Positions 54,549 through 64,000 of a DNA stretch of 64,000 bases are shown piece after piece (position 1 is the stretch's first letter; each line of letters begins with the position of its first letter). The DNA lies in NCBI GenBank assembly GCA_025603075.1, contig MU626341.1, forward strand, positions 1 to 64,000, given 5' to 3'. The translations under genes were made by a program, and so were the position numbers. The notes below the pieces were generated by a model. That model was given only the letters and a program-made list of their open reading frames with translations, was not told where the DNA came from and ran no database searches. The DNA comes from Neoconidiobolus thromboides FSU 785 (Eukaryota > Entomophthoromycota > Entomophthoromycetes > Entomophthorales > Neoconidiobolaceae).

Positions 54549-54640
54549 GGGGATGTGTTTTTTTAAGTATTTTTCCATTTTTTAAGCGCTATTTGAGTGG
54601 AAAGATTGTAGTAAAATTATGAAACTAAAAAAACAGCCCC
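54549..54640. mobile_element. MITE family M1, core-inverted copy
   Basis: 92 bp, flanked by AAAT (54545-54548, 54641-54644). Both ends are in forward orientation (GGGGATGTG..., ...AAAAACAGCCCC), but the core TTTTTTAAGCGCTATTTGAG is in reverse orientation. It is inserted in the 3' part of the broken gene at 54645-55568. Confidence 0.75.
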
Positions 54641-54644
54641 AAAT

Positions 54645-55568
54645 AGTTTATTTGATTCTAGTTTTTTTAAATTAAATATTCCATAAAATAATACTGTAGA
54701 GCTATAAGCAATATAAAGTATGTTAAGCTTTGAATAACTATATAAATTAAAACAAATACCTCCTGAACACTCTTCATTAATATATTTAACAAGTAATTGA
54801 TTTAAGTTTGGAAATAATTTGTCCAGTAGACGATCAAGTCTACAATCTCTGGTATTAATATGAATCAACAGCTTTTTTGAATCACTAAATCTGTTGAAGA
54901 GATTTCCAAAATATACTTATATACCAATATGGCATTTTCAATATACTTAAGTAATAGTCAATGGTAAACTGGATGGTACTACACTTGTAAAGTAACTGTA
55001 TACTTCATGAACATCTAAATAGTTTGTTTTTCAATCATTCTTTTATATAAATCTTATGACTCAAAATATAGTCTTTCATTGTCCTATTGTCAATTACAAT
55101 TATATAATATAAATTTATTAATATATTATATTTTAAATCAAGTTGATTTTTTATATAATAAGTTAGAAATAAACAAAGCTTCTTGCAATTCGAATACATC
55201 AATGAAGAGATTGATAAATCCAATCAACTGCTAAAGTTTATAGATTTGACATAATATCCATATTTCTTAAAGTCATTATATAACTGTTTTTTATAACGAT
55301 AGTGGCAATATTCATAGTTCGATATCATATCTTCCCATAATATTGGGAATATTATTTTATTCTTTACAGCAAACAAGTAAGTTGAGTCTATCTTTACTTG
55401 AATAAAGATGCTTGAGTTCTTTAAGTACCTTGATTCCAAGTTTTGAGTTGAGACTTTGTAGTCATATTTTCTTAAAGTAAAAAAGACAGTAGCTTCATCA
55501 TTTGTTAAACTTATACCCTTCAAGTCAATAGAGTTCTTATAAACTAAAATAATAAACTGAAGTTGCAA
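54645..55568 (-). pseudogene. Broken gene, possibly F-box/LRR-like
   Basis: Minus-strand frame opens at 55568 (MQLQFIILVYKNSIDLKGIS), continues through IFPILWEDMISNYEYCHYRY and LYNDFKKYGYYVKSINFSS to a TGA at ~55224, then goes on in the same frame for 60 codons (MDLSISSLMYSNCKKLC). After several more stops a second frame (54868-54645) reads DRLLDKLFPNLNQLLVKYIN. PILWED...KYGYYVKSINFS resembles the segment after the F-box in fungal F-box/LRR proteins. The original start is not identifiable. Disabled by stops, frameshifts and a MITE at its end. Confidence 0.4.
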
Positions 55569-56280
55569 TTTATAATTTGTTTATGATTTGTTTAAAGTTA
55601 TTAGTATGAATGATAGGTTTTGTATTTAGTATAAAGATAAAAAGGTATATGTGTCTATACTGGATTCAATGGTTAGGGGGCTTTGTGCTTTGTTAGTCTA
55701 AAATAAGATGTTAAGGGTAGAAGACATTAAGGTGGGACAAATTATATAGTGGGCGGGTTTTACAAGAGTTAATGAAAGCCACCATAAAACCAGCAACAAC
55801 AGTCATAAAAGTAGGTACCAAGAATTTAATAGTATTGTTTTTGTTGTGGGAAAGTCTATTTTACATAGATTTTAAGATTATTAAGTTTTGCCAACAAAAT
55901 GAAAACTTAATGAAGAAAAGTGACAATACAAATTGTTCCATTAGTTACAGCTGCATAAGTTCACATATGCGTTGGGTAATTACTCATTTAAGAATAAAGC
56001 TTTGAAATTAACTAGTAAATTTAAGGAATAAGCGACTTATTGGTTATATAATTTAATATAACCTAATGCACAATCGAACTTTAGCAGTTAGAATTGAATT
56101 CCAATTTATAAAGTAGCGAAATTAGATTATAAAAAGGGAAAGAACATGATTTAGTGATGAAAATAAAAAATTGATTAAATAAAGTGGAGAAATTTAAATT
56201 AAAAGACGGATAAAAAAAACAACACTATTTATCTTTTATATTTTATTTTATTGTTGTTATTCCATATATTATCTACCAAG
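55569..56280. other. No gene supported
   Basis: Spacer before the carboxypeptidase gene. A 77-codon plus-strand frame at 55772 has no supporting feature. Confidence 0.4.
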
Positions 56281-58881
56281 ATGACAAAAACAAAACAAGG
56301 TTTGTTTATTAACAGCTTTCCATCGACTTATTATAGATTACTCATATTTCATCTTATAGATTACATTGTAACTTCATTACCTTATGTTAATGATTATTTT
56401 ATTTCCGATAATAAACAATATGCTGGTGAAATTGAGTTATTTAATAAAGTAAATTATTTCTTTTGGTTATTTACAAAAAACAAACCTAGAGGAAAATTGG
56501 TAAGTTATTAGTATTATTTCTATAATATAAAGAGATTAATTTGGTCTTCTCTTTTTTTTGCTAATATTAAATAGTTGATTTGGTTAAACGGTGGTATGTT
56601 TTAAATTATTTTTTACTTAAAGAAAAAGTTTTTAATGATGATAAATTTTTTATTAGGTCCTGGTTGGTAAACTTACAATATACTGCAGCAATTCAAAAAA
56701 CTTACTAAATTTTTACAATCATTTCAACTTAATCAAAATAATAGTACAAGGTAAATTTCATTACCTTGGCTCGTATTTATCCTCACTCCTCTAATCCTCT
56801 TAATTTTAGTGCTGATGGGCCCTTATTAGAAAAAGGTATTTTTGATATGGAACCTAGTTTAAAAGGCGAAAATTATAAAATCAAAACAAGAGAAAATGGA
56901 TGGCATTCTTTTGTAGATGTATTGGCAATTGATCAACCTTTAGGCACTGGCTATTCTAATGGTTTAGACCAATTTTATTCAAAGACAATTGATGAGGTAA
57001 GTTAATTTTTTAAAATAGAAACATCGATATATGATTTGAGATTATTAGAAGGGTCTAATTATTTTTTGTTGGTATTTAGGCAGCATATTATTTTGAGACA
57101 TTTTTGACTAAATTTTTATATTTATTTCCAGAATATCAAAATAGTGAGGTAAAAATAATACTGTAATAGTAGTTTTAATGTTTTATTTATTTTATTTGTT
57201 AGATTTATATTGGTGGTGAATCTTATGCTGGTGTTTGGATACCTGCTTTTAGTCATCGATTATTAAATAGGGAGGATAATAAGGTAAACAATGTAATAAA
57301 TCACAATATTAGCACATTGTTAATATTTTTTAACTATTGTTAGTTAAATATTAAAGGTTTAATGATTGGGAATGGGTGGATGGATTCTAAGAATCAAGTA
57401 AATAATAATATATTATAATATAGAGCATATTTTAATATAATACAATAATAACCAGTATCCAGGAATATTAGATTATGTCAAAAAATATAATGTATTAGAT
57501 GAAAGAGATATGGTAATCATTATTTAATTTAATGTAAATATAATAGTACGTTTTGATTTTAATATTTCATTTATCTTAGTTAAAATTTGAAGAAATAAGT
57601 TATACCTGTTTTAAACATTTAAAGTCACTTACTATGAACCCAATTTCAATACCAGTTTGCGATACTATGTTAAATACTGTTACAGAATTAAGTGATACAG
57701 CGTAAGTTATATTGTACTATAACATAAAATATCAGATAGGCATATAATAATAACAAATAACAATACAATACTAATAAGATAGTAACACTAACATGATGAC
57801 TTTATTTTAATTAGTAAAATGGAGGGCTCCAAGACATGCATAAATTTATATGACAGACGATTAATTGATAATTATCCGGATTGTGGTATGGGTTGGCCGC
57901 CTAATGTTAATGCATTTCATAGTTATATGTCAGTAAGTAAAAACAAAACAATGATACTAGTATAATAACGCATACATTAATATATTATAATATACATTTT
58001 ATTAGGAAAAAAAAGTATCTAAAGCATTAAATACTCATCAACCAAAAGGAGGATGGACCGAATGTAATAATGATGTTATGAAATATTTAAAAACAGAAAA
58101 TATCAATTCAACTATTGATTATTTGCCCAGTTTATTAGATAAATTAGAAATATTATTATTTGTGTAAATTTATTAATACAAAAATAATATCTATCTACAA
58201 TACTAATATATTAACAATTTTATTTAATATAGCGGAGATCAAGATATTATGGTGAACTATATAGGGGTAGAATATATGATAAACAATCTAACTAACAGTA
58301 ATATTAATCAACAAGATAAAAAATATATTGGTAACAATAATAATATAATGGATGGAGAATTATTACAAAATGAAAGTTTATACTATGTTAAATTATTTAA
58401 TGGTAGTCATATGGTATCCTATGATTTACCAGAACAAACTAGTAATTTATTTAATTGGTTTATTAATCGTAATGAAAATCAACAATTTTTGACAGAGGAG
58501 AAAGGAGGTAAGCAATTGTTTAATACGTTTTAATATGCTCAATGTTTATTTTCACTTTATTTTTAGGTAATAATTTATTAAGATCAATTAAAAATTTCAA
58601 TTCAAATAACAATAATAATAACGAAGATGGTAGTTTATCAACAATGGATATAAGGTAACTAAGTCATACTCTAAGCCAATCTATTATTTATTAATATATT
58701 TCATTATTATAGTATTATTAGTATCAGTAGTGTCACTGTATTATTATTATTACTATTTTTAATCTTTTGGAAATGGAATACCAATCGAAAACAAAGTCAG
58801 GATAAAGAATTGTTATTACAAAGAGAAGCGGAAAGTAATTTATCTGAGGATCCAATGGAAGAAGACATTGAATTAAGATGA
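56281..58881 (+). CDS. KEX1: Kex1-type serine carboxypeptidase
   Basis: About 541 residues from 14 exons: 56281-56499, 56575-56593, 56657-56666, 56810-56996, 57080-57148, 57203-57283, 57344-57397, 57456-57512, 57580-57701, 57815-57932, 58006-58163, 58233-58507, 58567-58654, 58713-58881. Motifs in order: DYIVTSLP, LIWLNGGPGC, VLAIDQPLGTGYS, catalytic Ser in YIGGESYAGVW, Asp in VGDQDIMVNY, His in NGSHMVSYDLP. A transmembrane helix (VTVLLLLLFLIFWKW) and acidic cytosolic tail follow, as in Golgi-resident Kex1, which trims basic residues after Kex2 cleavage. Exons 2 (19 bases) and 3 (10 bases) carry NGGPG. The join after GGPGC is the least certain: my model gives GCADG where GCSSxDG is usual. The N-terminal signal is weak. 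Confidence 0.85.
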
Positions 58882-58982
58882 CCATAAATTAAAATAAAAT
58901 AAACCAAATGTAAGAATAAAAACACGTTGATTTTCAATTACATATTTCATTATATTTTATTCTTTATATTTCTCTATACTCA

Positions 58983-60045
58983 TTATAAATAAAAACAAAA
59001 AAGATCATAACAAAACCAAGATATTGCTGAAGAAAATGATTTTCTTAAACAACGTAATAAAAATCCTTTATAAAACGTATTTATAAATGTCAGCTTATTT
59101 CCATTACTTGATTGATAAATATATCTTATTCCCTTTAAGAAATTAGGATATTGCTTTGGTTCTAATTGGACTTTAGTTTTTAAATAATCAAAAGGTTGAG
59201 TAATTCCATTTGCTAATAGCCCACTTGTTATACCTAATTAATTATTAATGTATGCTCTATATAGTACTATAATAATAATATTTTACCAGCCAATAAATTA
59301 ATTTTAAAATTAGGTGTTTTTCCTTCTCTTTCTTTTTCCCCAAACAATTTCCCAAACGCCACTTTATTATTAAAATAAAAATGAGTATATAATCCAGCAT
59401 ATGGTGCATCTCGAATAAAAGTGACTAAAAATCCATTAAAAAATCCCTTAACTCCATTTAATTGATAAATATTTTTGACTGCTCCACGTATCGTTTTAAC
59501 TGTTGAATATTGTTCACTTTCAATTCTTAATTTGACCATAGTAATTGGATTGAGTAAGAGTCCTATGCTACCTCGGGCTAAACCCCCGGCAGCAAGATTT
59601 TGATAAGAAGATAAAGTAGTGGGGAGTAACATGTGTTTTTTTAAGTATTCAAAAGTGTAAAAGTACAAACCCATACCAGGTACATTTCTATTATTAGATG
59701 ATGGATTAGTTATGGTAAGTTGATATTTAATAGAAAATTACCTTAGTAAAGTAGCACTTGTACCAGACCATAAACCTAATACACCTTCCATTTTTAAAAC
59801 TCTACGTAAGCTATGGAAGATACGTCTAAAAAGACAAAATGATTAATTATTTATTGAATAGTTTAAATTAGTATGAGTACTTACTTATCTTTATAATAAA
59901 CATCATTTTGTATTCTTGTTTTTAGTAAATCTAAAGGTTGAAATAAAATACAAGTAATAAAACCAGATAAACTACCAATTAATAAAGTTTTGTTTTTATT
60001 AATAGGTTTGATTGTTGTTGTTGAAGTTGTTGTTGTAGCTGCCAT
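58983..60045 (-). CDS. HEM25: Mitochondrial glycine carrier (SLC25A38/Hem25 type)
   Basis: Four exons on the minus strand (60045-59885, 59825-59742, 59687-59287, 59233-58983) give 298 residues. Three carrier repeats with signatures QPLDLLKTRIQ, NPITMVKLRIES and QPFDYLKTKVQ. The unusual second signature (P-I-T-x-x-K instead of P-x-D/E-x-x-K) and LRNVPGMGLYF are typical of SLC25A38/Hem25, which imports glycine into mitochondria for haem synthesis. The threonine-rich start MAATTTTSTTT is low complexity. It is convergent with the carboxypeptidase gene (101 bp between stops) and divergent from BNA4. Confidence 0.9.
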
Positions 60046-60305
60046 GATTTATTCTATATCTTTTTTTTTGAATTGATTTTGCGATTGAGATGGAATTTGA
60101 TTTTATTAACTTTAAGGGATAAGCGAAATTTAGAAATTAAATTTTCAATAAAATTCTATTTTTAAATCAAACTCTCAGTTCGATTCCAATAAAAATTCGT
60201 CATGCTTGAATAATTTGAAATAAAAGCGAAATCTATCGATTGACATAAAACTACAAAAATTCAAAACAAATCGATTTTATTTTAATTTAAATTCAATTTA
60301 GTAAT
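60046..60305. promoter_or_regulatory. Divergent promoter, HEM25 / BNA4
   Basis: 260 bp between the two start codons. Both products act in mitochondria, so coordinated control is possible but nothing in the sequence shows it. Confidence 0.45.
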
Positions 60306-62659
60306 ATGTCAACCCAAGAAAAACCAACCAAAACGGTCGCTATTATAGGGGCTGGACTAGTGGGTAGTTTAGCCTCGGTTTATTTTGCTATTCATGGTTA
60401 TCAAGTAAACATCTATGATAAAAGACCAGGTAAAATGAATTATCCGTTTATTCCCTTTTTTATTTAAAACCTTACTGATCTTCGTTTCTTCTTTAGATAT
60501 TCGTAACAAAGCGAATGCTGATAAACTCAACAAGCGCTCTATTAATTTAGCTTTATCTCATCGCGGTATTTCTGCGTTGAAAAAAAGTGGTTTAAATTTA
60601 GATAAATTAATTTTAAAAAATTGTATACCAATGAAAGGACGAATGATTCATGACCTTAATGGTAATCAAACAAGTCAAGCTTATGGAACGGAAGAGCAGG
60701 TAAGTATATGATTTTTTATTTTATTTTATTTTATTTTATTTTATTTAAAAAAGAAAAAGAAAAGAAAGTATTAATATTTATTAAATAATTTTTAGTTTAT
60801 TAATTCTGTTGATCGTGGTTTATTAAATGAAAAATTATTAACGGAGGCATTAAATTTTGATAACGTTCAAGTTTATTTTGAATATCAATTAGTATCTATG
60901 GATTTAGATAATACTGAATTAAAATTTAAAGTGTAAGTTTATCCTCTTTTCTCTTCTCCTTAATAACCCCTTCTATTTAGTAATGATAATTTTGAACATG
61001 TGAAAGCTGATTTTATCATTGGTTGTGATGGTGCCTATTCTAAAATTCGACAAGAAATGATGAAAAAAGTGAACTTAAATTATTCCCAAGAATACATTGA
61101 ACATGTTTATTGTGAATTAACGATACCGCCTCAAATACTAGAAGATAACACAAAAGAATACAAAATGAACCCTAATCATTTACATATTTGGCCAAGACAT
61201 TCGTATATGATGATTGCATTACCTAATTTAGTAAGTTATTAAGACTATTAATAGTTTAAATTAGGATGATTTAACAATGTATTGACTTTTACTTATTTAA
61301 ATATAGGATAAATCATTTACTTGTACCTTATTTGGACCTAAACAACAAATTGATGCTATTAAAACGGAAACTCAATTATTTAGTTTATTTTCCAAAGATT
61401 TAGCTGATTCCATTGGTTTAATTGGTTGGAATAATTTAGCTAAAGAATATTTTCAAAATCCAAAGGGTAGTTTATTGAGCGTTAAAGTAAGTATTATTAA
61501 TATTATAAATTTATTCAATTAGTTTATTTATTTATTTTTACTTACACTCTCTATCTTTTAGTGTAGCCCTCACCATTACAAAGAAAAGTGTATTTTATTG
61601 GGTGATTCTGCTCATTGTATGGTACCTTTTTATGGTCAAGGTATGAATTGTGGTTTTGAAGATGTAGAAACTTTATTTAGTATCATGGATGAATTTGATT
61701 TACATGATAAATCTCTCACTTCTAGTGAATTTTGTAGTAAGTTAGAAAAGGTATTTAATACATATAGTGAAACCCGGGTAAAAGATACCCATGCTATCTG
61801 TGATTTAGCTTTATATAATTATACTGAAATGCGTTCCTCAGTAACCTCTTATGGTTATTTAATACGCAAAAAAGTAGAAGCTTGGTTACATAAATTGATT
61901 CCTGATAGTGTTATTCCATTATATACCATGGTTTCATTTTCTTCTATTCCTTATTCTCAAGCCATCAAAAAATGGAAATTCCAAACAAAATTATTAAAAT
62001 GGTTAGGATATGTTGTGAGTGCAGCTATCATATTAGTTGTTTATCTTAATAGAAATCGATTATTGGACTGGTCACCATTAAGGGGATTATTAGCCGCTAA
62101 TCAACCAAAGCCTTTACCTCGAAGTTCAATTAAACCTATTAAAGAAGGACTAGATTCCATCGTTGGTGGATCTATTAAACCAATTAAAGAAGGGTTAGAT
62201 TCATTGGTTGGCGTTGATGTAGTCAAAACAGCAGAAAAAGCTTATCAATCCATTTTTGATTATATTAAATCCTATTCCCCTTATTTTTATTTATGTTTGA
62301 TTATGGATTATTTTTATCAACTGAAGTTGAGAGAGTATTTTTTAAAGTCTATTTCAAATATCAAGAGTTCTTTTTTTTATTTTAAGAGCTCTATTATTAA
62401 CTATTATAATGTTTTTTATTCTATGATAAAAAGACCAAACGGGATCAGAGTAATTAATTATGGCTATTTAAATATCAAGAGAAGTGTAAGAGAAACACTG
62501 AAGTATTTGAAATTATCAAAAACTTTAAAAAATAGAATTATTAGTATAAAAGTTAAATTAAATTTATTTATAAGATATATTGGATTATTTAAAAGATTAG
62601 CTCAATTACAATTATTAGTTAAAAATCGTTTAAAAAGTTTCAAAGGATACATTTATTAA
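60306..62659 (+). CDS. BNA4: Kynurenine 3-monooxygenase with long C-terminal extension
   Basis: Six exons (60306-60429, 60497-60699, 60796-60932, 60981-61230, 61307-61486, 61562-62659), 663 residues. Catalytic part: FAD fold VAIIGAGLVGSLASVYFAIH, NKRSINLALSHRG, the DG motif IIGCDGAYSKIR, then LLGDSAHCMVPFYGQGMNCG. A transmembrane helix (WLGYVVSAAIILVVYL, ~residue 440) anchors the enzyme to the mitochondrial outer membrane in other fungi. It hydroxylates kynurenine in de novo NAD synthesis. The extra ~190 residues begin with two copies of a 15-residue unit SIKPIKEGLDS(I/L)VG (62126-62170, 62171-62215), followed by a basic, tyrosine/isoleucine-rich stretch (YFLKSISNIKSSFFYFKSSI). Intron 2 contains a (TTTTA)n tract. 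Confidence 0.9.
60717..60747. repeat. (TTTTA)n microsatellite
   Basis: About six units inside the second intron of the kynurenine monooxygenase gene. Confidence 0.85.
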
Positions 62660-63189
62660 AGAACAAATAATGTCAGTTTACTCAAAGTTTTCAAGAAAGT
62701 AAGTGTGAATGTAAATGGTTTTATAGAAAAGGGAAATTATTTTGTTTATATAACGTTGAATAAGCTTGGTTTAATTAAAGGTTTATGGAAGAGCTATGAT
62801 TTGAGTGTTATTTGAAAGTAATAGGAGTTTATATTTTTACATTAAGTACTAGATTTAGTGTATTTATTCTAAGCTATATTAAAGTATTATATTCATATAT
62901 TCAATTATTATTAATTAAATTGAATTTGTCAACTTGTCTACAACAGGATTGTGTTTTTATTCAAAGCTATGTAAAAAGGTTATTTTCATCTCTAAATTTG
63001 TTTTTAATAAGATATGGTTTATTAGGACGTTCAAGTCAATTTCTATTATTTACTCAAAGTTATTTCAATACAGTTATTACCTATATTTACTCAATAGTAA
63101 ACAAATCTAACCTATTAAGGCATATAATTAATGGCTATGTCTATATACAAAGTTTTATTATAAACACATTCATTCGATATCTTTACTAA
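62660..63189 (+). pseudogene. Degenerate continuation of the BNA4 C-terminal tail
   Basis: Directly after the BNA4 stop the same frame stays open for ~50 codons (NVSLLKVFKKVSVNVNGFIE...LIKGLWKSYDLSVI), then a shifted frame runs 62812-63189 (VIGVYIFTLSTRFSVFILSY, FIQSYVKRLFSSLNLFLIRY). The composition (Y, I, L, K, S) and recurring [IT]QS[YF][VFI] units match the BNA4 extension. It looks like a once longer, repeat-built tail that has been cut by a stop and frameshifts. 63190-63724 shows no gene. Confidence 0.4.
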
Positions 63190-63724
63190 GTGATAATAAG
63201 CTTAATATTTTTAACTCATTTATTCAATTATAATTATTAATATTAAGTTATATTAAATTATTAAATCAATTTATTATTAATGCTCAAAGTTATTTAAGTC
63301 CACCTTATTAGTATTTTCGTTAATATTAAATGATATCAAATTATTTCAATAATTGTATCATATAATTGAACTTATGAAGAATTCTATAAATGGGCCAATT
63401 TGTTATATTTCTTATATGTTAAAGTTGGTAGATAAATTGGAAGTGAATATCAGGAGAGAGTACTAAGTATAAGTTTATTAACGAATAGATTCTTTGGAAT
63501 TTTACTTTAATAAAATAATATGAAATGTAATCTCAAATTGGCTGGTGTATTTTTTTAAATCCTTATGATTTTTTTTAAATGAGATTTAGATTACGATTTA
63601 CCTTATTTAATCATTTCAGTATTCTTATTTTAAAATTCCATGTCAGGATCAAAAATTGAAAATTTCAATATGTTTAAAAAAATTAATTTTTTCTTTAATT
63701 TTTAATTTTTAATAATTTTATGAA

Positions 63725-64000
63725 ATGAAAAGGATCAAAAGTAAAAGGGAATTGATATTGAAATGGAAATCAAATCAGGTATATTTAACTATATTGTATT
63801 GTTTTTAGTTGATATTAAGAATAGTATTTTTTAGAATAAAGGATTAGGTTTGGATTTAAAGAGTATAGAAGAGAGGGGACTTGAAATAAAAAAAGAAAAC
63901 GAGAAAAAGGAAAATAATAATGAGAATTTTATTGATTTAAATCTCAAAGAACATAATAAGAAGACAATAGAAGGGGAGAATATTATCAATAAAAGAAATG
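63725..64000 (+). CDS. 5' end of an unknown gene, cut by the window edge
   Basis: Exon 1 63725-63778 (MKRIKSKRELILKWKSNQ), a 56-bp GT-AG intron, then exon 2 from 63835 open to the last base (NKGLGLDLKSIEERGLEIKK...). Highly charged, lysine/glutamate/asparagine-rich. No domain can be seen in the 73 residues available. Confidence 0.5.

Noticed and set aside
54617-54868. 83-codon frame as an intact gene
   Set aside because: It begins in the middle of a decayed frame and runs into MITE-flanking DNA. Treated as part of a pseudogene.
55772-56005. 77-codon plus-strand frame before the carboxypeptidase gene
   Set aside because: No domain, signal peptide or splice continuity to the carboxypeptidase exons.
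56667-56809. Extra exon at 56689-56750 in the carboxypeptidase gene, giving GPGCNS
   Set aside because: It would need a 22-base intron before it, and its end phase brings an immediate stop in the next exon.
1-64000. tRNA, rRNA, CRISPR, viral or bacterial-operon features
   Set aside because: Looked for T-loop-type sequences, regularly spaced repeats, capsid or polymerase motifs, and ribosome-binding sites. None was found, and the spliced fungal genes argue against prokaryotic features.

Overview
This is a nuclear window from a fungus with very AT-rich DNA and short GT-AG introns (mostly 40-100 bp). Fungal identity is supported by a Zn2Cys6 factor with a fungal-specific transcription-factor domain, a Kex1-type carboxypeptidase, a Phx1/Pho2-like homeodomain protein and kynurenine 3-monooxygenase. 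The AT richness and a cluster of fungal seven-transmembrane receptors recall early-diverging zoosporic-free lineages such as Entomophthoromycotina (Conidiobolus-like). That placement is my inference and is not proven here.

Layout. 1-6.1 kb: two inverted F-box-like genes flank a dead DNA-transposon gene that has itself been hit by four copies of a ~98-bp MITE and one solo LTR. 6.8-7.65 kb: a glutathione transferase. 8.5-13 kb and 20.4-24.4 kb: small secreted-protein genes, many in related pairs. Between these lie a kinesin-4 gene (14.3-18.6 kb) and an unknown acidic protein gene. 27.2-28.6 kb: a homeodomain regulator. 28.6-33.5 kb: gene-empty, repeat-rich DNA with a second LTR. 33.5-42.5 kb: three paralogous receptor genes with a Zn2Cys6 regulator among them. 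43.4-49.8 kb: compact housekeeping genes (p24 cargo protein, mitochondrial uL11, eIF4E, Ytm1/WDR12, small heat-shock protein). 50-56 kb: sparse DNA with MITEs, a Tc1-like MITE, a Ser/Ala-rich secreted protein and a broken F-box-like gene. 56.3-62.7 kb: Kex1-like carboxypeptidase, Hem25-type mitochondrial glycine carrier, and kynurenine monooxygenase with an unusual long C-terminal tail. A gene start runs off the right edge.

The window is clearly compartmented. The MITE family (about 25 copies, 4-bp AWWT target duplications, termini GGGGATGT/ACATCCCC) is confined to the secreted-protein, receptor and gene-empty segments. It is absent from the kinesin block, the 43-53.7 kb housekeeping block and the last 9 kb. 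The secreted proteins (signal peptide, glycine-zipper or cationic cores, often an acidic DDKL/DEL-like tail) and the receptor cluster are the most lineage-specific content. The most unusual single structure is the transposase relic at 1.9-4.2 kb, in which several reading frames resume exactly across inserted elements.
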